Below are positions 31,576-43,355 of a stretch of 64,000 nucleotides of DNA, piece by piece. The DNA lies in NCBI GenBank assembly GCA_030180135.1, contig CM058239.1, forward strand, positions 69,199,823-69,263,822. Reading direction: 5' to 3'. This DNA comes from Orychophragmus violaceus. Lineage: Eukaryota; Streptophyta; Magnoliopsida; Brassicales; Brassicaceae. Below the pieces are notes generated by a model, which searched no databases, was not told the DNA's origin, and saw only the letters and a program-made list of their open reading frames with translations. The translations under genes were made by a program, and so were the position numbers. Positions within the stretch are counted from its first letter, which is position 1; each line of letters begins with the position of its first letter.

Positions 31576-32139
31576 TAAACCAGTTTTTCTAACTCTTTAG
31601 CTTCTTCAGGATTGACCCTATAAGCTGGTCTGTTTGGAAGACGAGCTCCTGGTACTATATCAATCTGATTCTCTATGCCACGTATAGGAGGAAGTCCTGC
31701 TGGAATCTCATCAGGAAAAACATCAGAAAACTTGGTTAGTAGTTCAAGTATCTCAGATGGTAGCTCATGTTCTCCTTCTGGTCCTGTGAACAAGCTTTCT
31801 TTGTAAACCATTAGTAACACCTTTGCATTTGATTCTAATGATTTAATCATAGTAGTGGGTGTTACATACAAACTTGTATTACTTACCTTGCCTCCTTTGT
31901 CCATAGCCTTTTGCATCTCAAAGACTTCATGTGGGGTAAGTGGTGCAAGGCTGTGCTTTTTTGTTGTTGTGCATGAAGTTATAGTAGTTGGTGCGGCCAT
32001 TGTGGAGTGTCTCCTTATCAAATTGCCAAGGTCTCCCCAACAAAATGTGACCTGCCTGCATAGGAACAATATCACAAACAACCTAATCTGCATACTTCTC
32101 TATACTGAATGGTATGGTCACTTGTTCTCCAATCTTAAG

Positions 32140-33516
32140 CTATGTTTCATCATTAAGCCATTTCAGCTTATATGGCCTGGGATGTTTGGTTGTCTTGATT
32201 CTTAACTTCTGCACCAAATACTGACTAGCAACATTAGTACACGAGCCTCCATCAATAATGAGACTACATACCTTGGATGCCACAGTGCATCTAGAGTGAA
32301 AGATGTTCTCTCTTTGGAGAGTTTCTGGTTCAAATATTGCACTTAAAGACCTCCTGGTTACTAAGAGCTCTCCAACATCAAGATAATAATTGGCGTCTTC
32401 TTCTGAATCCACTGGTTCTGGTTCTACTTCATCTTGAGATTCATACTCTCCATTGTCCTTGAGAATCATAATTCTCTGGTTAGGACAGTCCCTTGCGTAA
32501 TGCCCTTTTCCTTGGCACTTGAAGCAGGTGATATCTCTGGCTCTCTGGTTTTGAGGCTTGTTTTGCTCAGCTTTTCCTTTAGCAGCTTCTGTGGTGGTTG
32601 GTTTGAACTTGGATGTCTCACTAGCCTTGTTTCTGTCAAAACTCTTATGTGGCTGAGGCGTCCTTGGTGCTTTGCTTCTACTTGTTGAGGCTGTCTTCGT
32701 CTTAATGTGCTGCTCTTCTTGAACAGCCAAATGCAGAAGCTCTTTAAGATCTCCATAGGGCTGCCTTTCAACCTTCCTGGCATTCCTGTCATGTAATCCA
32801 TCCAGATATTGAGCCATTAGAGTCTCTTTTGAATCTTCAAGCTCCAAACGGTTCTTCATTGTCTCAAATTCTTCAAAATATTCCTCTACTGACTTGGTTC
32901 CTTGGGTAGGCTTTCTGAACCTCTTCTGCAAGTCTCTGTGGTAATATGTAGGTTTATATCTCTTCCTCAGCTGTTACCTCATATCTTCAAAAGAATTTAT
33001 TTGTCCATGTTTGTGTCTGATCCTCTCAGCAGCTTCTCTATTCCACCAGGTCAGAGCATTAGCCGTGAGTTGTGCTGCAGCTAATGCCACTTTCTTGGCA
33101 TTGGAGTATTGGTAATATTCAAAAATATACTCCATCCTCATTTCCCAATCAAGGTATGCTTCTGGATTAACCTTTCCAGCAAATGTTGGAGGTGATAATT
33201 TGAGCTCTTTTCCTCCACGTCTATCTTCACCAGAATCTCTGTCTCTAGACCTCCCTCTGTGTATGCCTCTATCATGTCTTCTATGTAGGTTAGGATCAGG
33301 TCGTGGATGATCAGCATCATCTTCCAGACTTGGCATATCATCATCAGTTTCTTCCTCAGTTCTTCTCTGGTTCTGTCAAATAGATGCACCACGGATTGGA
33401 CCTTTTCTGGGTAGTGCTTGTCTTTGCTCTAGTGCAGTCATGTGTGCACTGATGCTCTGGAGTGCTTCCAGCATTTGAGTCATGGTGACTTGGGTGTTGC
33501 TAGCTTCTTCTCCCAT
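32140..33516 (-). pseudogene. Gypsy gag and protease remnant, copy A
   Basis: The start MGEEASN at 33516 lies about 620 bp after the 5' LTR. The retrotransposon gag core spans TFAGKVNPEAYLDWE to QYLDGLHDRNARKV; a CCHC knuckle, CFKCQGKGHYARDC, and the protease IIDGGSCTNVAS follow. In-frame stops at 33376-33378 and 32974-32976 split it. The region between the protease and RT (31576-32139) has a further frameshift. Confidence 0.88.
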
Positions 33517-34138
33517 TGTATGTATGCTCCTGCGTAACAAGTTCAAAGGAGTATCAAAGCCTAACAAAGGAGTTTAAAAGAAGTAGTAAAAAAGTAAAAC
33601 TCAGTGGTAAAAATTCAAATACTTTTTGTGTAAAGTAATGAGGGATTTCGAAAAAAAATAATGTAAATATGCTAGAGTAATGAAGAAAATATGCAGATTT
33701 CCTTTTTAGGGAAACCTTGTGAAGGAAATAAGGTAAGTAATTTTTTTTGGCTTTTTTGAACAAAATTTTGAAATCAAAGAGTGCAAATATGGAAAAGTGA
33801 ATAACAGAAACAACTTTTTCTGGTTTTTGCTTGAAGAAATCGGATCAAAAACTAGAAAACAAGATGAACACTTCTTTTTGGGTTTTCGATTAAACAAGAA
33901 CAGAACTACTTCTATGGATGCAGGAACGATTTTTATGGGTTTTCTTTGATGCAAAAACTAAACAAAATGAAAAGATAATGATCCTTAAAGGGAGATACTG
34001 TTTTTTTTTTTTTGGTTTTTTTGATCTAGAATGCAAAACAAAGAAACTTAGAGATGAACACAAACAAAACAAACCAATGGAATGGAAAAGAATTGGATAG
34101 AAACCACATGATACTTGAGCCTAAGCTCTGATACCAGA

Positions 34139-35159
34139 TGATGTAAGATCAGAATGGAGGCTGATCTCAAAAGGTTTTGATGGGAACAAGCTGTTGGTTG
34201 TGTAACTCTTTCAGCCGGTTCAAAAGATGGAATGAAGTGGTATGAAGATGGATCCTTTGCAACTGGTTGTGTAACTCTCTTTGCAATGGACATGAAAATG
34301 TATGGAAAGGATGATGGATCGAAGTCGCCACAAAACTCTATGGACAGGAGCTTTGATAATACAGAAATCTCTTTAAGGCTTGAATCACACAAACACTAGA
34401 AAGATAGATTGCTTCTTGCTTTGAAGAAAACTCGGTTGTTCTTTATTGATAGGGTAAAAAATGATACACGCCTGACAATGGAACTTTATATGAATAGTCC
34501 AAGCAGGTTTTCCCTTCTAGGGGTCTTGGAAACAAAGTAAAATTTCGAAAATTACAAAAGAAAAACTAAGGAAACAAAACAGATTGCAAGGAATCAAAAG
34601 TGCTGAATCAAAGGTGCTAAATGAAATGAGCTGAAATAAGACAAGGTCACAAGTTAATCTGATATAATTGAAATGATTCTTACCTTGTTTACCTTGTTAT
34701 GGACGTTGGGGATTGATTTAGGAAGGTTTGAAGTAGGCTCCTCTTGAATTGCTTGTTGTTTCATGTTTAGAGAAGCCTTCCTTGCTGTTTTTCTTTTAAG
34801 TGGCTGAAATGCTAAGAAAGGTAAGTTCTTGTTTATATTTCATTAAGGGTCATTCCTGTATGTATTTATTTGGACCATCCTTCATTGCCTTCCCATCTTG
34901 GTTTAGCTTCTGGTGTGCTTCCTTGGTATGAAGTTCCTTGTGATCTCCAAGTGTTTCTGCCATAACAACTTCAGTTGGTGTGATGGTGAGTTGATCAAGC
35001 TGGCTGGTGATGTCTTCAAGCTCTTTTTGGTTGATTAAACTTTCCACGGCTTGATTAAACTCTCTTTGTAACACTCTTGTACCAGACCTTGTCCTTTGTG
35101 CAACTCTCACTGTTGGAACTTGCTCAATTGTATCTTGGCTAGGATATATGTCCTCATCA
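34139..35159 (-). repeat. 5' LTR of nested gypsy element, copy A
   Basis: About 1021 bp, with the same ends as the 28133-29138 LTR. The gap 33517-34138 before it is noncoding leader with runs of TTTTT and GAAAC-type text. Confidence 0.88.
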
Positions 35160-35395
35160 GAATCACATCGAGAGATAAATGGTTTGCATCTTGGAACATA
35201 GTAGGCTACCAGAATCCATCATGTAAGACTTTAACAACGGTCTTAAAGTTGGCGAAGCCGCAAAGTGACTTGCATAAGTAGAGCCATGACATCCGAATAA
35301 ATTCCATTGACTTCTTCTTCGGGAACACATCTTCTTAAAACGATGTCAGAGCATTTTTTTCCGAGGTATGGTTCGTCTCAATAATATCTTCTCAC
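35160..35395 (-). pseudogene. Athila-type integrase remnant, right part
   Basis: On the minus strand: DEPYLGKKCSDIVLRRCVPE, then FW and PTMFQDA with frameshifts. This is the region just before and within the integrase zinc-binding domain of Athila-type elements. It directly continues the remnant at 27190-28127 across the nested gypsy insertion. It ends abruptly at about 35395, where CACTA subterminal DNA of copy B begins. Confidence 0.75.
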
Positions 35396-35416
35396 TTCGG
35401 GAACACATTCTATTAT

Positions 35417-35468
35417 AGCGTTTTATATACGTGGTATACTTGTTCTAAAATAACGTATATAAAACGCT
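35417..35468. repeat. Perfect 15-bp inverted repeat in CACTA subterminal DNA
   Basis: AGCGTTTTATATACG at 35417-35431 and CGTATATAAAACGCT at 35454-35468 are exact reverse complements with a 22-base loop. The AGCGTT core also occurs near the right end (43246), suggesting binding sites for the element's accessory protein. Confidence 0.8.
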
Positions 35469-35816
35469 CTAACATAAGCTGATAGCGGACCCATATAAGC
35501 TATAGTTCGATCTACTACGGCTCATTACTTTTGCTATGAAATGAGACTTCGCAACAGTTTTTATATGCAATTATATATGTTAAGATGGCATTAATTTAAT
35601 ACTTGTCTAACCTGCTATGAAATGTACATATAACCATTCCAAATGCACCTGATTTCATTAAGTTTTCATAAAACTTAACATAAAGTCTCAATCCAACAAC
35701 AACACCGAAGTACCAGAAACATATCAAACATACACATAATTTTACTACAACATTTCCAGAAACCATCATCATACTAACAGTCTTCATTCAAGTCTAGAGT
35801 TAATCTGATCTAAGTC

Positions 35817-38784
35817 AACGACACTTTGTCTTTTGGCCATGCAATGGTTGATCCAATAGCATCTCCCATACACTCTATCTCAGTTGATGGGCGCCAAACT
35901 ACTGCAGTTGACACCTTCACTACATCAATCCAAACCTTTACTGCATCAGGCCCCAAGGGAACAAAATGGCAGCGGTCTTCTGGGTTGTCTGAAGCCCATC
36001 GACCTTCAGCAACAATCACCTTCTTTCCTGTAATGTCCCACAACTTGCACTTCTGATTTTCTTTCACAACTGCAGTTGGACCGTGACGCTGCAATGAATC
36101 AAACATAGACTGTTTGGTTATATGGTTTGAACACAATAACAACAAAGTAGTTAATAAGGCATGAAATAATTACCAGAGATCTTCGAGTAGGTTATTGTGG
36201 AGCTGGTTTAGTTTTCTTTACAGCTGGAGCTTTTGGAATTGACAGTGGACTTTTCTGTGTAGGAGCTTTAGGACTTGGTGATGCAAAAAATGAACCTTCA
36301 GGGATTTCATTAACTGAACCTTTTGGTGATCCAGAGAATAAGACTTTTGAACTTGTATGATTCTCTGCAGGAGGCCTTGGACATGTTACAGGCACAGCTG
36401 TGGAATCTTCAAACACCAACTTCTTCGCAGGCCATGCAACAAAGGACTTAACCGATTGTCCAAGGTATGGCTTCTCTTTAGTTGGCCTCCATAGAAATTT
36501 CTTAGGTTCATGGACCACATCAACAAATACCTTAACTGCATTTGGTCCTAGCGGAAGACCATTAACCGTAGCTTTTGATTCTCGACACTGCCAACGCCCT
36601 TCAGCAACAATAACATCATCACTTTGAGCCCAATCCAAAAGCTTGCATTTGTTGAAAGAATCAGTCCTTGGGCTCTATCATACATACAGAAAAGAATACG
36701 ATTACTCTAAGCATAGACAAATCAAGCATAACTAAATTAAAGTTATGTATAAAAAACTTTACCAGAAGAGGAACGTCTTCAACGTTGAACCCATGGTGAT
36801 CAATAATAACACACCTACTGGCCGGCCATGCAATCATTTCTCCTACAGCTTAGTCAACATTATATATCTCAGGAGCAGGTCTCCAAAGAAAGGCTTCTGC
36901 TTTGATTGCACTTTCAACCAGAACATTAACAGCATTAGGGCCTAAAGGGATTTCATTCACATGGTCATTCGGGTCAGAAGAAACAAGACGTCCCTCAGCA
37001 ACATTGTCTTCAGTAAGATCCCAATCAACTAACATACATTTAGGTCCGGTTCTTGACTTAACACTCTACAAATTGGTAGGTTGAACGTGTCAGAATTTAA
37101 AATAAAAGATAACTAAAATTAACAAAGAAACAACTGACTTACTCTTGCATCAGATGAGTTTTCACCCACTTCAGGTTCATGCCGCTTGAATTTGGCTAGT
37201 TCATCTTCTAAATAAGACACCTTGTCCATCAGCTGATACTGCTTCTCTTCCATTTGAGCCATAAAGTGTTGCTTTACTTGAAAGCAAGCTAACTTGGTCA
37301 TATTCATGCTTCTACCCATTGCCCTAATCCGACCAGGATTATCAGGACCTAAGAGCTGCGTAAGGTGATCTTCTCTTGGGTTTGTTGAATCGGATGGACC
37401 TTCACTGTCAACAAGCTCAGCTGCCTTTCTCTGGAAAACATGAATTAAAAATTAAAGAAGGTAGTATTCAGTAACATCCAATACAAATTCAGTTACTTAC
37501 AAATTTATCAGCCGCTTTTGTATTGACTGGTGTACCATCCCTTTTTGTACGAGACTTGACCCAAACCTTTAGTCTAGTCACTTGAGATGGTTCGCCGCTC
37601 TCTTTTTTCTGTTGAAAGAACAAGACACCAATCATCAAATGAGTTAATATTATATGCAAGTCTTAGCAGCATTAAGTTAAACTGCCTTACCATTTGTTCT
37701 GCCAGCCTGACCATTCCCCTACGGCTGGAGGTGTGAGGAATATGTAACCTCCTTCTCTCTTTGTAAGAATCACTCACAACCTAGGATATGATTGTTAGTT
37801 ATACACATCCTAATGCAGAAGTCTATGTGAAAATATAATACTTTACCTTAAAGGCTGAGCTAGTCTTTGCTTTGACAAATTTACGCCATTCAGTTGGTGA
37901 AACATTCTTTGGTCGTAGATTCATCCTCTCTTGATTAGTACTAGCTAGATTCCTTATCTGCGAGACTAGGCGTGATTTTGAAGATCTCCACAAACAGCCC
38001 ATTTGCTTCATCACAACAGCCTTTTGATACTCCTCATCAACCTCAAATCTTGCCTACACACTGAAAAATACAAACTGAGTTATGTCTTTCTTAAATTAAC
38101 ACATGAAAATTTGAAAGAGAAGATCACCTGAACAGACTTCCAGAGAACTGTTTTTATTTCTTCAGTGATTTTTCTCCAATCATCAATCATCACAGGGACA
38201 TGTTCCCTCACCAATGGTCCTAGATATGATGATAGCAAAATTGATCCTGGCCCAACAGGTTCTCCCAAGTCATTAAACTCAACCTTAACTCTGCTATTTG
38301 GATCTTTTGCAATGTGTTTCATTTTTGTAGGTCCTTGTTGTCTCTTACGAGTAGGTCCTTCTGGATGGTCATGCTCTTCATTCAATTCAACTTCACCGAT
38401 AGGCTCTTCATCAATAGCCTCTGCTGTCTCAGTACCATCCACTTCTCTTTCCTCTTCATTCTCTCTTTCCTTCTCTGTAGTATCTGCTGCTTCTCTATCC
38501 TCCACATTCTCTCTTTCATTCTCATTCTGACTTATTCCACCGGATGTCGCAGTAGCATCTAAGGCTTCTCTTTCCTCTTCATTCTCTCTTGACACTTCAA
38601 TGTCTGCTTCCTTCTCATTCTCTTCATTGATTTGCTGTTCTTCTTCATGAGCACTTTCTCCCAAAGTATACAAAAATTCCGCAACTTCTGCTTCTTCCTC
38701 TTCTCTGACCTTCTTCTTGGTTTCTGTTTTTTTGGGAGTCTTCTTTGCAGTGTTTTTACCTCGTGTTGTCTTCTTGCGCCCCAT
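35817..38784 (-). pseudogene. CACTA accessory gene: Transposase_24-like plus three DUF8039-like repeats
   Basis: Exons on the minus strand include 38784-38128, 38053-37847, 37780-37691, 37608-37501, 37430-37143 and from 37065, with three further domain exons. Exon 1 starts MGRKKTTRGKNTAKK, has a long Glu-rich charged region, then NSRVKVEFNDLGEPVGPGS and YLGPLVREHVPV. Exons 1-3 carry the Transposase_24 (Ptta/En/Spm) signature: DDWRKITEEIKTVLWKSVQ, KQMGCLWRSSKSRLV, NVSPTEWRKFVK, IPHTSSRRGMVRLAEQM. Then come three repeats with VAEGR, LGPNAV or LGPDAV and FLWRP or VVWRP (about 37035-36850, 36638-36400, 36145-35817), resembling DUF8039. In En/Spm the second protein binds subterminal repeats; that role here is inference. 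The frame around 36850 (TAG before ALLTILYISGAGL-type text) suggests at least one defect, so I call it a probable pseudogene. Confidence 0.7.
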
Positions 38785-39083
38785 GTTTAGTCACCTGAAC
38801 ATAAAACATTTATATTAGTAGCAGCTAAATCCGGTTACACAACACTGCAAAACAAATTCCTAATCAAGCACACATTGCTCAAGCATAAACAACACAAAAT
38901 TCACAAGGAAACACTAGACACTAACACACAGAACAAGAAATCACACAACAAGCAATCATATCAAACATAAATCCCCTCGCAATCAGGTCTGGCATTGTGA
39001 TCTTCTTCTATTTCTGCATCCATCTCAATATGTGATGGCAATGGTCATATCTCTGCATTCATATCAGTTTCCTCTTCCTCTCT
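38785..39083. other. Spacer between the two CACTA genes
   Basis: About 300 bp of noncoding DNA separates the 3' end of the transposase remnant from the start of the accessory gene. It would contain the promoter of the latter. Confidence 0.4.
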
Positions 39084-40807
39084 TTATCTTCTTGAAGGGC
39101 CTTTCAACACCACATACCAATTTGATGTGTCATTCTCCCTTGAGTAAAAAACTTGCTTCGCTTGAGATGCTAAGATGTAAGGGTCCCTAAAAAAACAAAC
39201 TTGACTTTGGTTCAGATTAACTAGAGTATATCCATCTTCTATCTTAACCCCGTTGCCTCTTACTGCCCATTGACACCAAAATATAGGCACGTAGAAGACA
39301 TGATAATCCAGCAATATGATCTCTGTCACTCTCTCATAATATGAAACTAAATCAACAACTTGAGCAGTGTCTTTAGCACTTGATCTGCACATTGATGTTG
39401 CCTCATAATATACTCCACTATTCTGACTCTTCTTATCAACTGAGTTTATATGAAACCTCTGTCCATTCACTATGTATCAAGTATACATCCTTGCAGTATT
39501 CCTAGGACCATATGCCAGCCATTTCAGAGTCTTCTGATGACTCTCTGAATCAATTGGTACCTAGTTAATACACAGAAAGATAAAAGATGTCGCTGAATAT
39601 AAAACAATATTCCTGGGACCATAAACAGGATAAAACAGTTATTTAATACTTACTTGTTCCTTCAGCCAAGAAGCAAAATTCTGTGTATGAGTGTTCCATA
39701 AAACAGTTGCATCGCGTCTACACTTTGAATTTGTGTCTTGCAAATATTGTAGATGCATGCTTAAGACAAAAGAGAAAAAAGACATCAGCTGATTATGAAC
39801 ATCAGAGACATTAAAAGTTAAAAAAGTACTAAGCAGTAACTTACTCTACATAAGGATACACACAGGCCGTATTCTGAATGACAGCGAGATGAGCAATTCT
39901 CTTCTCCATATCAGACAAATTAGTTGTGGTGGCTGCTGATATTGGACGACCTTCTAGTATAGAGTCACTCTCATACTCTATATTCCTATCTAGTTTTTCC
40001 TCCACGTCAGTAGTCTTTTTAAGGAAGTCACTACAGAACCGCACACACTCTTCTGCAAGGTAAGACTCGGCGATACAACCTTCAGGTCTTGCAGGATTTT
40101 CTTACGAAATCTTTGAGGACTTTCATGTACCTACAGAGAAATAAGTAGTTAGATTGTATCACCTTGTAAGACTTAAAACTTTCAAAATAACAGAAAGGCA
40201 ATTTTTACCTCTCAAATGGATACATTCAGCGAAAATGGACTGGTCCACTAAGCCTAGCTTCCCTTCCTAGATGAACTGTCAAGTAAACCATAATGTCGAA
40301 GAAGCTTGGAGGGAAGTATCTCTCGAACATGCATAGAGTCTCAACGATTTCAGTTTCCATTACTGAAATCTGCTCCATATCAATCACTCTCTGGAAAAGG
40401 TGATTGAAGAATGCACATAAGCGTAGAATTGCATACCTAGGACCTTTAGGTAATAGACCTCTGAGAGCAACTGGCAAGAACTGCTGCATTAACACATGAT
40501 AGTCATGTGACTTCAGTCCAGAAACCTTATTGTCTTCTAGTGATACGCCTCTTGATATATCTGAACAATAACCATCATGACCTTTAAAGTCGTAAAGCCG
40601 TTTACAGAAGACTTTTTTCTCAGCCTTGTTCAAAGACCACGGAGCTGCTGGAAGATATACTCTTTTGCCTTTGGTGGTAGGATGCATATCCTTTCTAAGT
40701 CCAAGATTTTCAAGACCTTTGCGAGCATTGAGCCCATCTTTTGATTTACCACAGTGAAGTAATGTCGAGACAATACTTGCAGCAACATTTCGCTCTATGT
40801 GCATCAC
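39084..40807 (-). pseudogene. CACTA TNP2-like transposase, DUF4218 and DUF4216 parts (copy B)
   Basis: Frame 40807-40226 gives MMHIERNVAASIVSTLLHCG to VYLTVHLGREARLSGPVHF without interruption (DUF4218 region). 40044-39841 carries the following exon, but a base insertion near 40100 shifts the conserved RNPARPEGCIAESYL stretch. 39470-39084 encodes the C-terminal DUF4216 domain: SYYERVTEIILLDYHVFYVP, DGYTLVNLN and DPYILASQAKQVFYSREN. Copy A is broken in DUF4218 and open in the next exon, the opposite pattern. DUF4216 is cut off in copy A by the copia element. Confidence 0.88.
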
Positions 40808-41009
40808 ATCTAAGTTGTGCCTAATAGGTAGCTCCTGTGTAATACAAACATAGTAAAGGAAAAAAAGGTCAGAGAACTATAATTTATATGATGTTATTTC
40901 AGGTTAATGTTATATATGAACATACCTTCCAATAAGGTAGATTGAAGAATATTGACCTTTTCTTCCATCTAGACATCTCCTCCTCGTCTACTTATGCTTC
41001 TTCCTCTTC

Positions 41010-41910
41010 CTAAGATTCACTTGAACCATCCTCGCTAACATCTTCTTCTGTTACAGGATGTCTTAGTTTCCCATCACTGCTCTTGTTACTATAGTGCCAC
41101 CTTAAGGTTTTGGCCATGTCCTCAGACCTAAACATCCTCTTGAGCCTTGGGATAATTGGAAAGTACCTTAGTACTTTCTGTGGGACACCTTTCTTGATCT
41201 CACCATTCTGCATGTTAACCTTCCACCTAGACGCTTTGCATTTAGGACATTCGTCGAGCTTCTTGAACTTTTTTCTAAAAAGGCAGCAGTCATTGATACA
41301 CGCATGAATCTTTTGATAGCCCATATCAAAAGACCTCAGAAACTTCTTCACATCGTAAAATGAAGTATGCAACACGTTGTCCTCTGGTAACATCTTCGGC
41401 AATGTCTCTAGTAGATCATTGAAACTCTTGTCAGACTAGCCATTCTGAGTCTTCAATCTGAATAATGACACAATAGCTGAAAGCTTACTATGATTCGCAC
41501 AACTTGGATATAAAGGAGTTTCTGCAGCTGCTAGTTTGGCCAAAAACTCATCCTCTTCTTTATCCTCTCCCTCTGCCATATCACACAAGTCACCCGAAGC
41601 AGCTAACTCCTCGTCTAAACATTCTGCAGTTTTGTATAACCCAAAGATTTCTTCATTCCGCTGATTCACTTTGATTTCACTATCACCCTCTGAGTTAACT
41701 TCTCCATGATGGTACCAATCCTTACACAGTTTGTAGACTTCATCCATTCCCCTAGTAAATAGATGACCAACAACATCACTGCCTATGTGTCGATCCACAT
41801 TTCGACAGTCTATGTAGGGGCATATCATCATCTTTCTTTCAACTAAATCCCCAGTCACAGCCCGAACAAACTTCCAAGCACCAAGCTCGTAATCAGGATC
41901 AAGTCTTCAT
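41010..41910 (-). pseudogene. CACTA TNP2-like transposase N-terminus (copy B only)
   Basis: Minus-strand frame from about 41910: DYELGAWKFVRAVTGDLVER, CPYIDCRN, HLFTRGMDEVYKLCKDWYHH (transposase-associated domain), then an acidic linker and AETPLYPSCANHSKLSAIV. A TAG at about 41433-41435 (the family usually has Trp) interrupts before SDKSFNDLLETLPKMLPEDN. The frame continues through KIHACINDCCLFRKKFK, CPKCKASRWK and LRYFPIIPRLKRMFRSEDMA to GKLRHPV. It then jumps straight to acidic TEEDVSEDGSSES, so the Transposase_21 core present in copy A is deleted here. Confidence 0.9.
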
Positions 41911-42117
41911 TTGGAAACAACAAAAAAATTTAAACAAACCAATCCCCAACATTTACCTAAGCTATATTAGCAAATTCCATACCTGGAAAGATGGACCCAT
42001 GCCTTGTCTAACATTATATGATCTAACTTTACTTAAAACCTTTAAACAACAGCACAAACAACATTATACATGAAGCAATGAGTTTAAAAAAGACAACAAA
42101 TCACTCAATTACAGAGA

Positions 42118-43355
42118 CTTAATCAGCTTTTCATTTCATTTAACATTGCCAAAGTATAATATTTAAAATACAGAAACGAATCAAGCCACATTGAAACAAC
42201 AAAAAACAAATCTACATTATATGTCTTAATAATACAATTTCACAGAAGAACTAGAGATAATGCACGATACGAAACAAAGCAGAAACAACAACATTAAACC
42301 AAAGTTAAACACATAGATCAACAAGCACATAAATGATAGGAAATTTGGTACAAACATGTGTCATGATAAGAGCGAAAGATAAGCCTCAGATTCCCATTAT
42401 TGCACTCACCAACACTTGCAAAATAAATTAACACAGTGGGTATAAGGATATGAAATATAATGTGAAGCCATGAAATCAGAATATCTAGTATTGAAGTGTT
42501 CAACAAAACAAAACAAACCAAACTGAACATATTCATTTGAAGAAAGAATCCACAAAAATCAGAACATAGTAACCAATAATCCACGAAGAATAAGAACAGA
42601 TGAACAAATGAAGCTTGAATTCACTGATATCTAAACCAAACATGTTCATTTCTTTCATATCTAAGCTAGAGCAATGATAGTTTTAGATCTAAAATTTGTA
42701 TAAAGTGACATGCATGTAAAATCTAAGAGTACAAATCGAAGCTGTAATCGAAGTAAAGAACAAGAGAACATGAGAACATAGTTAGCATACACAAAATCGA
42801 CAGATTCCTTACAGCGACATCTTAAAATCGAAGCTTATAAACATCCAAATAAGGAGAAATGTTGTCAAGAAGAACAAACACTCGATTGCTAGAAACAATT
42901 GTAGAGATGAAGCGAATGAGCAAGAGAAATCAAAGTAAGAAACTTGCCTTCGACTTGAGCTCACTGTCAATGGATTTAGGGTTCTTAGGGCCGAATGGAT
43001 TTAGAGTTCTTAGAGGAAAACAGATTTCAGTAGCTTAGGAGTTTTGGGAATGAAAATTAGAGAACTAATTTTGGTCTGGGATGATTGTTGGAGAAGAGGG
43101 AAAATAAAATTGGAGAGGGAACTCGCAGAGGGGAAATGAAGCAAAAGGGGGAAAATGAGTTATGTCATAATTTAGGACCAAAATTTTGCTAAGTGTTTGG
43201 CGGTTCACCCAATTTTTTGTTCCCGCTTATGGCAACTCTATTATAGCGTTTATCCAATGCTATCTTATAGTTAGGAATTTTCAGAAACATCTACGATAGC
43301 ATATCAGTAAACCGTGCTATGCTTATATGCTATGAATGAGACATTTTTTGTAGTG
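42118..43355. other. Right subterminal region of CACTA copy B
   Basis: Noncoding. It matches 5010-6494 in copy A but has a single 253-bp unit. Terminal 120 bp carry GATAGC, CTATGC and ATAGCGTT motifs in both orientations. Confidence 0.65.

Larger units (their letters stand above)
28133..35159 (-). mobile_element. Degenerate Ty3/gypsy element (chromovirus-like) nested in Athila remnant, copy A
   Basis: LTRs at 28133-29138 and 34139-35159 (TGATGTAAG to CATCA) enclose gag, protease, RT, RNase H and integrase remnants on the minus strand. The target duplication is GAATC at 28128-28132 and 35160-35164. The primer binding site TGGTATCAGAGC (minus strand) lies at about 34121-34138 and a purine tract adjoins the left LTR at 29139. 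The LTRs differ by many substitutions and a small indel block, so the insertion is old. Copy B has the same insertion point, so it predates the duplication. Confidence 0.93.
35396..43355 (-). mobile_element. CACTA (En/Spm) transposon, copy B, with two decayed genes
   Basis: The right end is TTTTTTGTAGTG at 43355 (CACTACAAAAAATG on the minus strand). Subterminal ATAGCGTT motifs occur at both sides, including the inverted repeat at 35417-35468. The left CACTAC terminus is missing. Two minus-strand genes are recognised: TNP2-like transposase (about 41910-39084) and a Transposase_24/DUF8039 gene (38784-35817). The catalytic core of the first is deleted. The element is therefore no longer autonomous. 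Confidence 0.88.

Noticed and set aside
38165..38562. Ser/Phe-rich plus-strand frames
   Set aside because: Antisense shadow of the Glu-rich first exon of the CACTA accessory gene.
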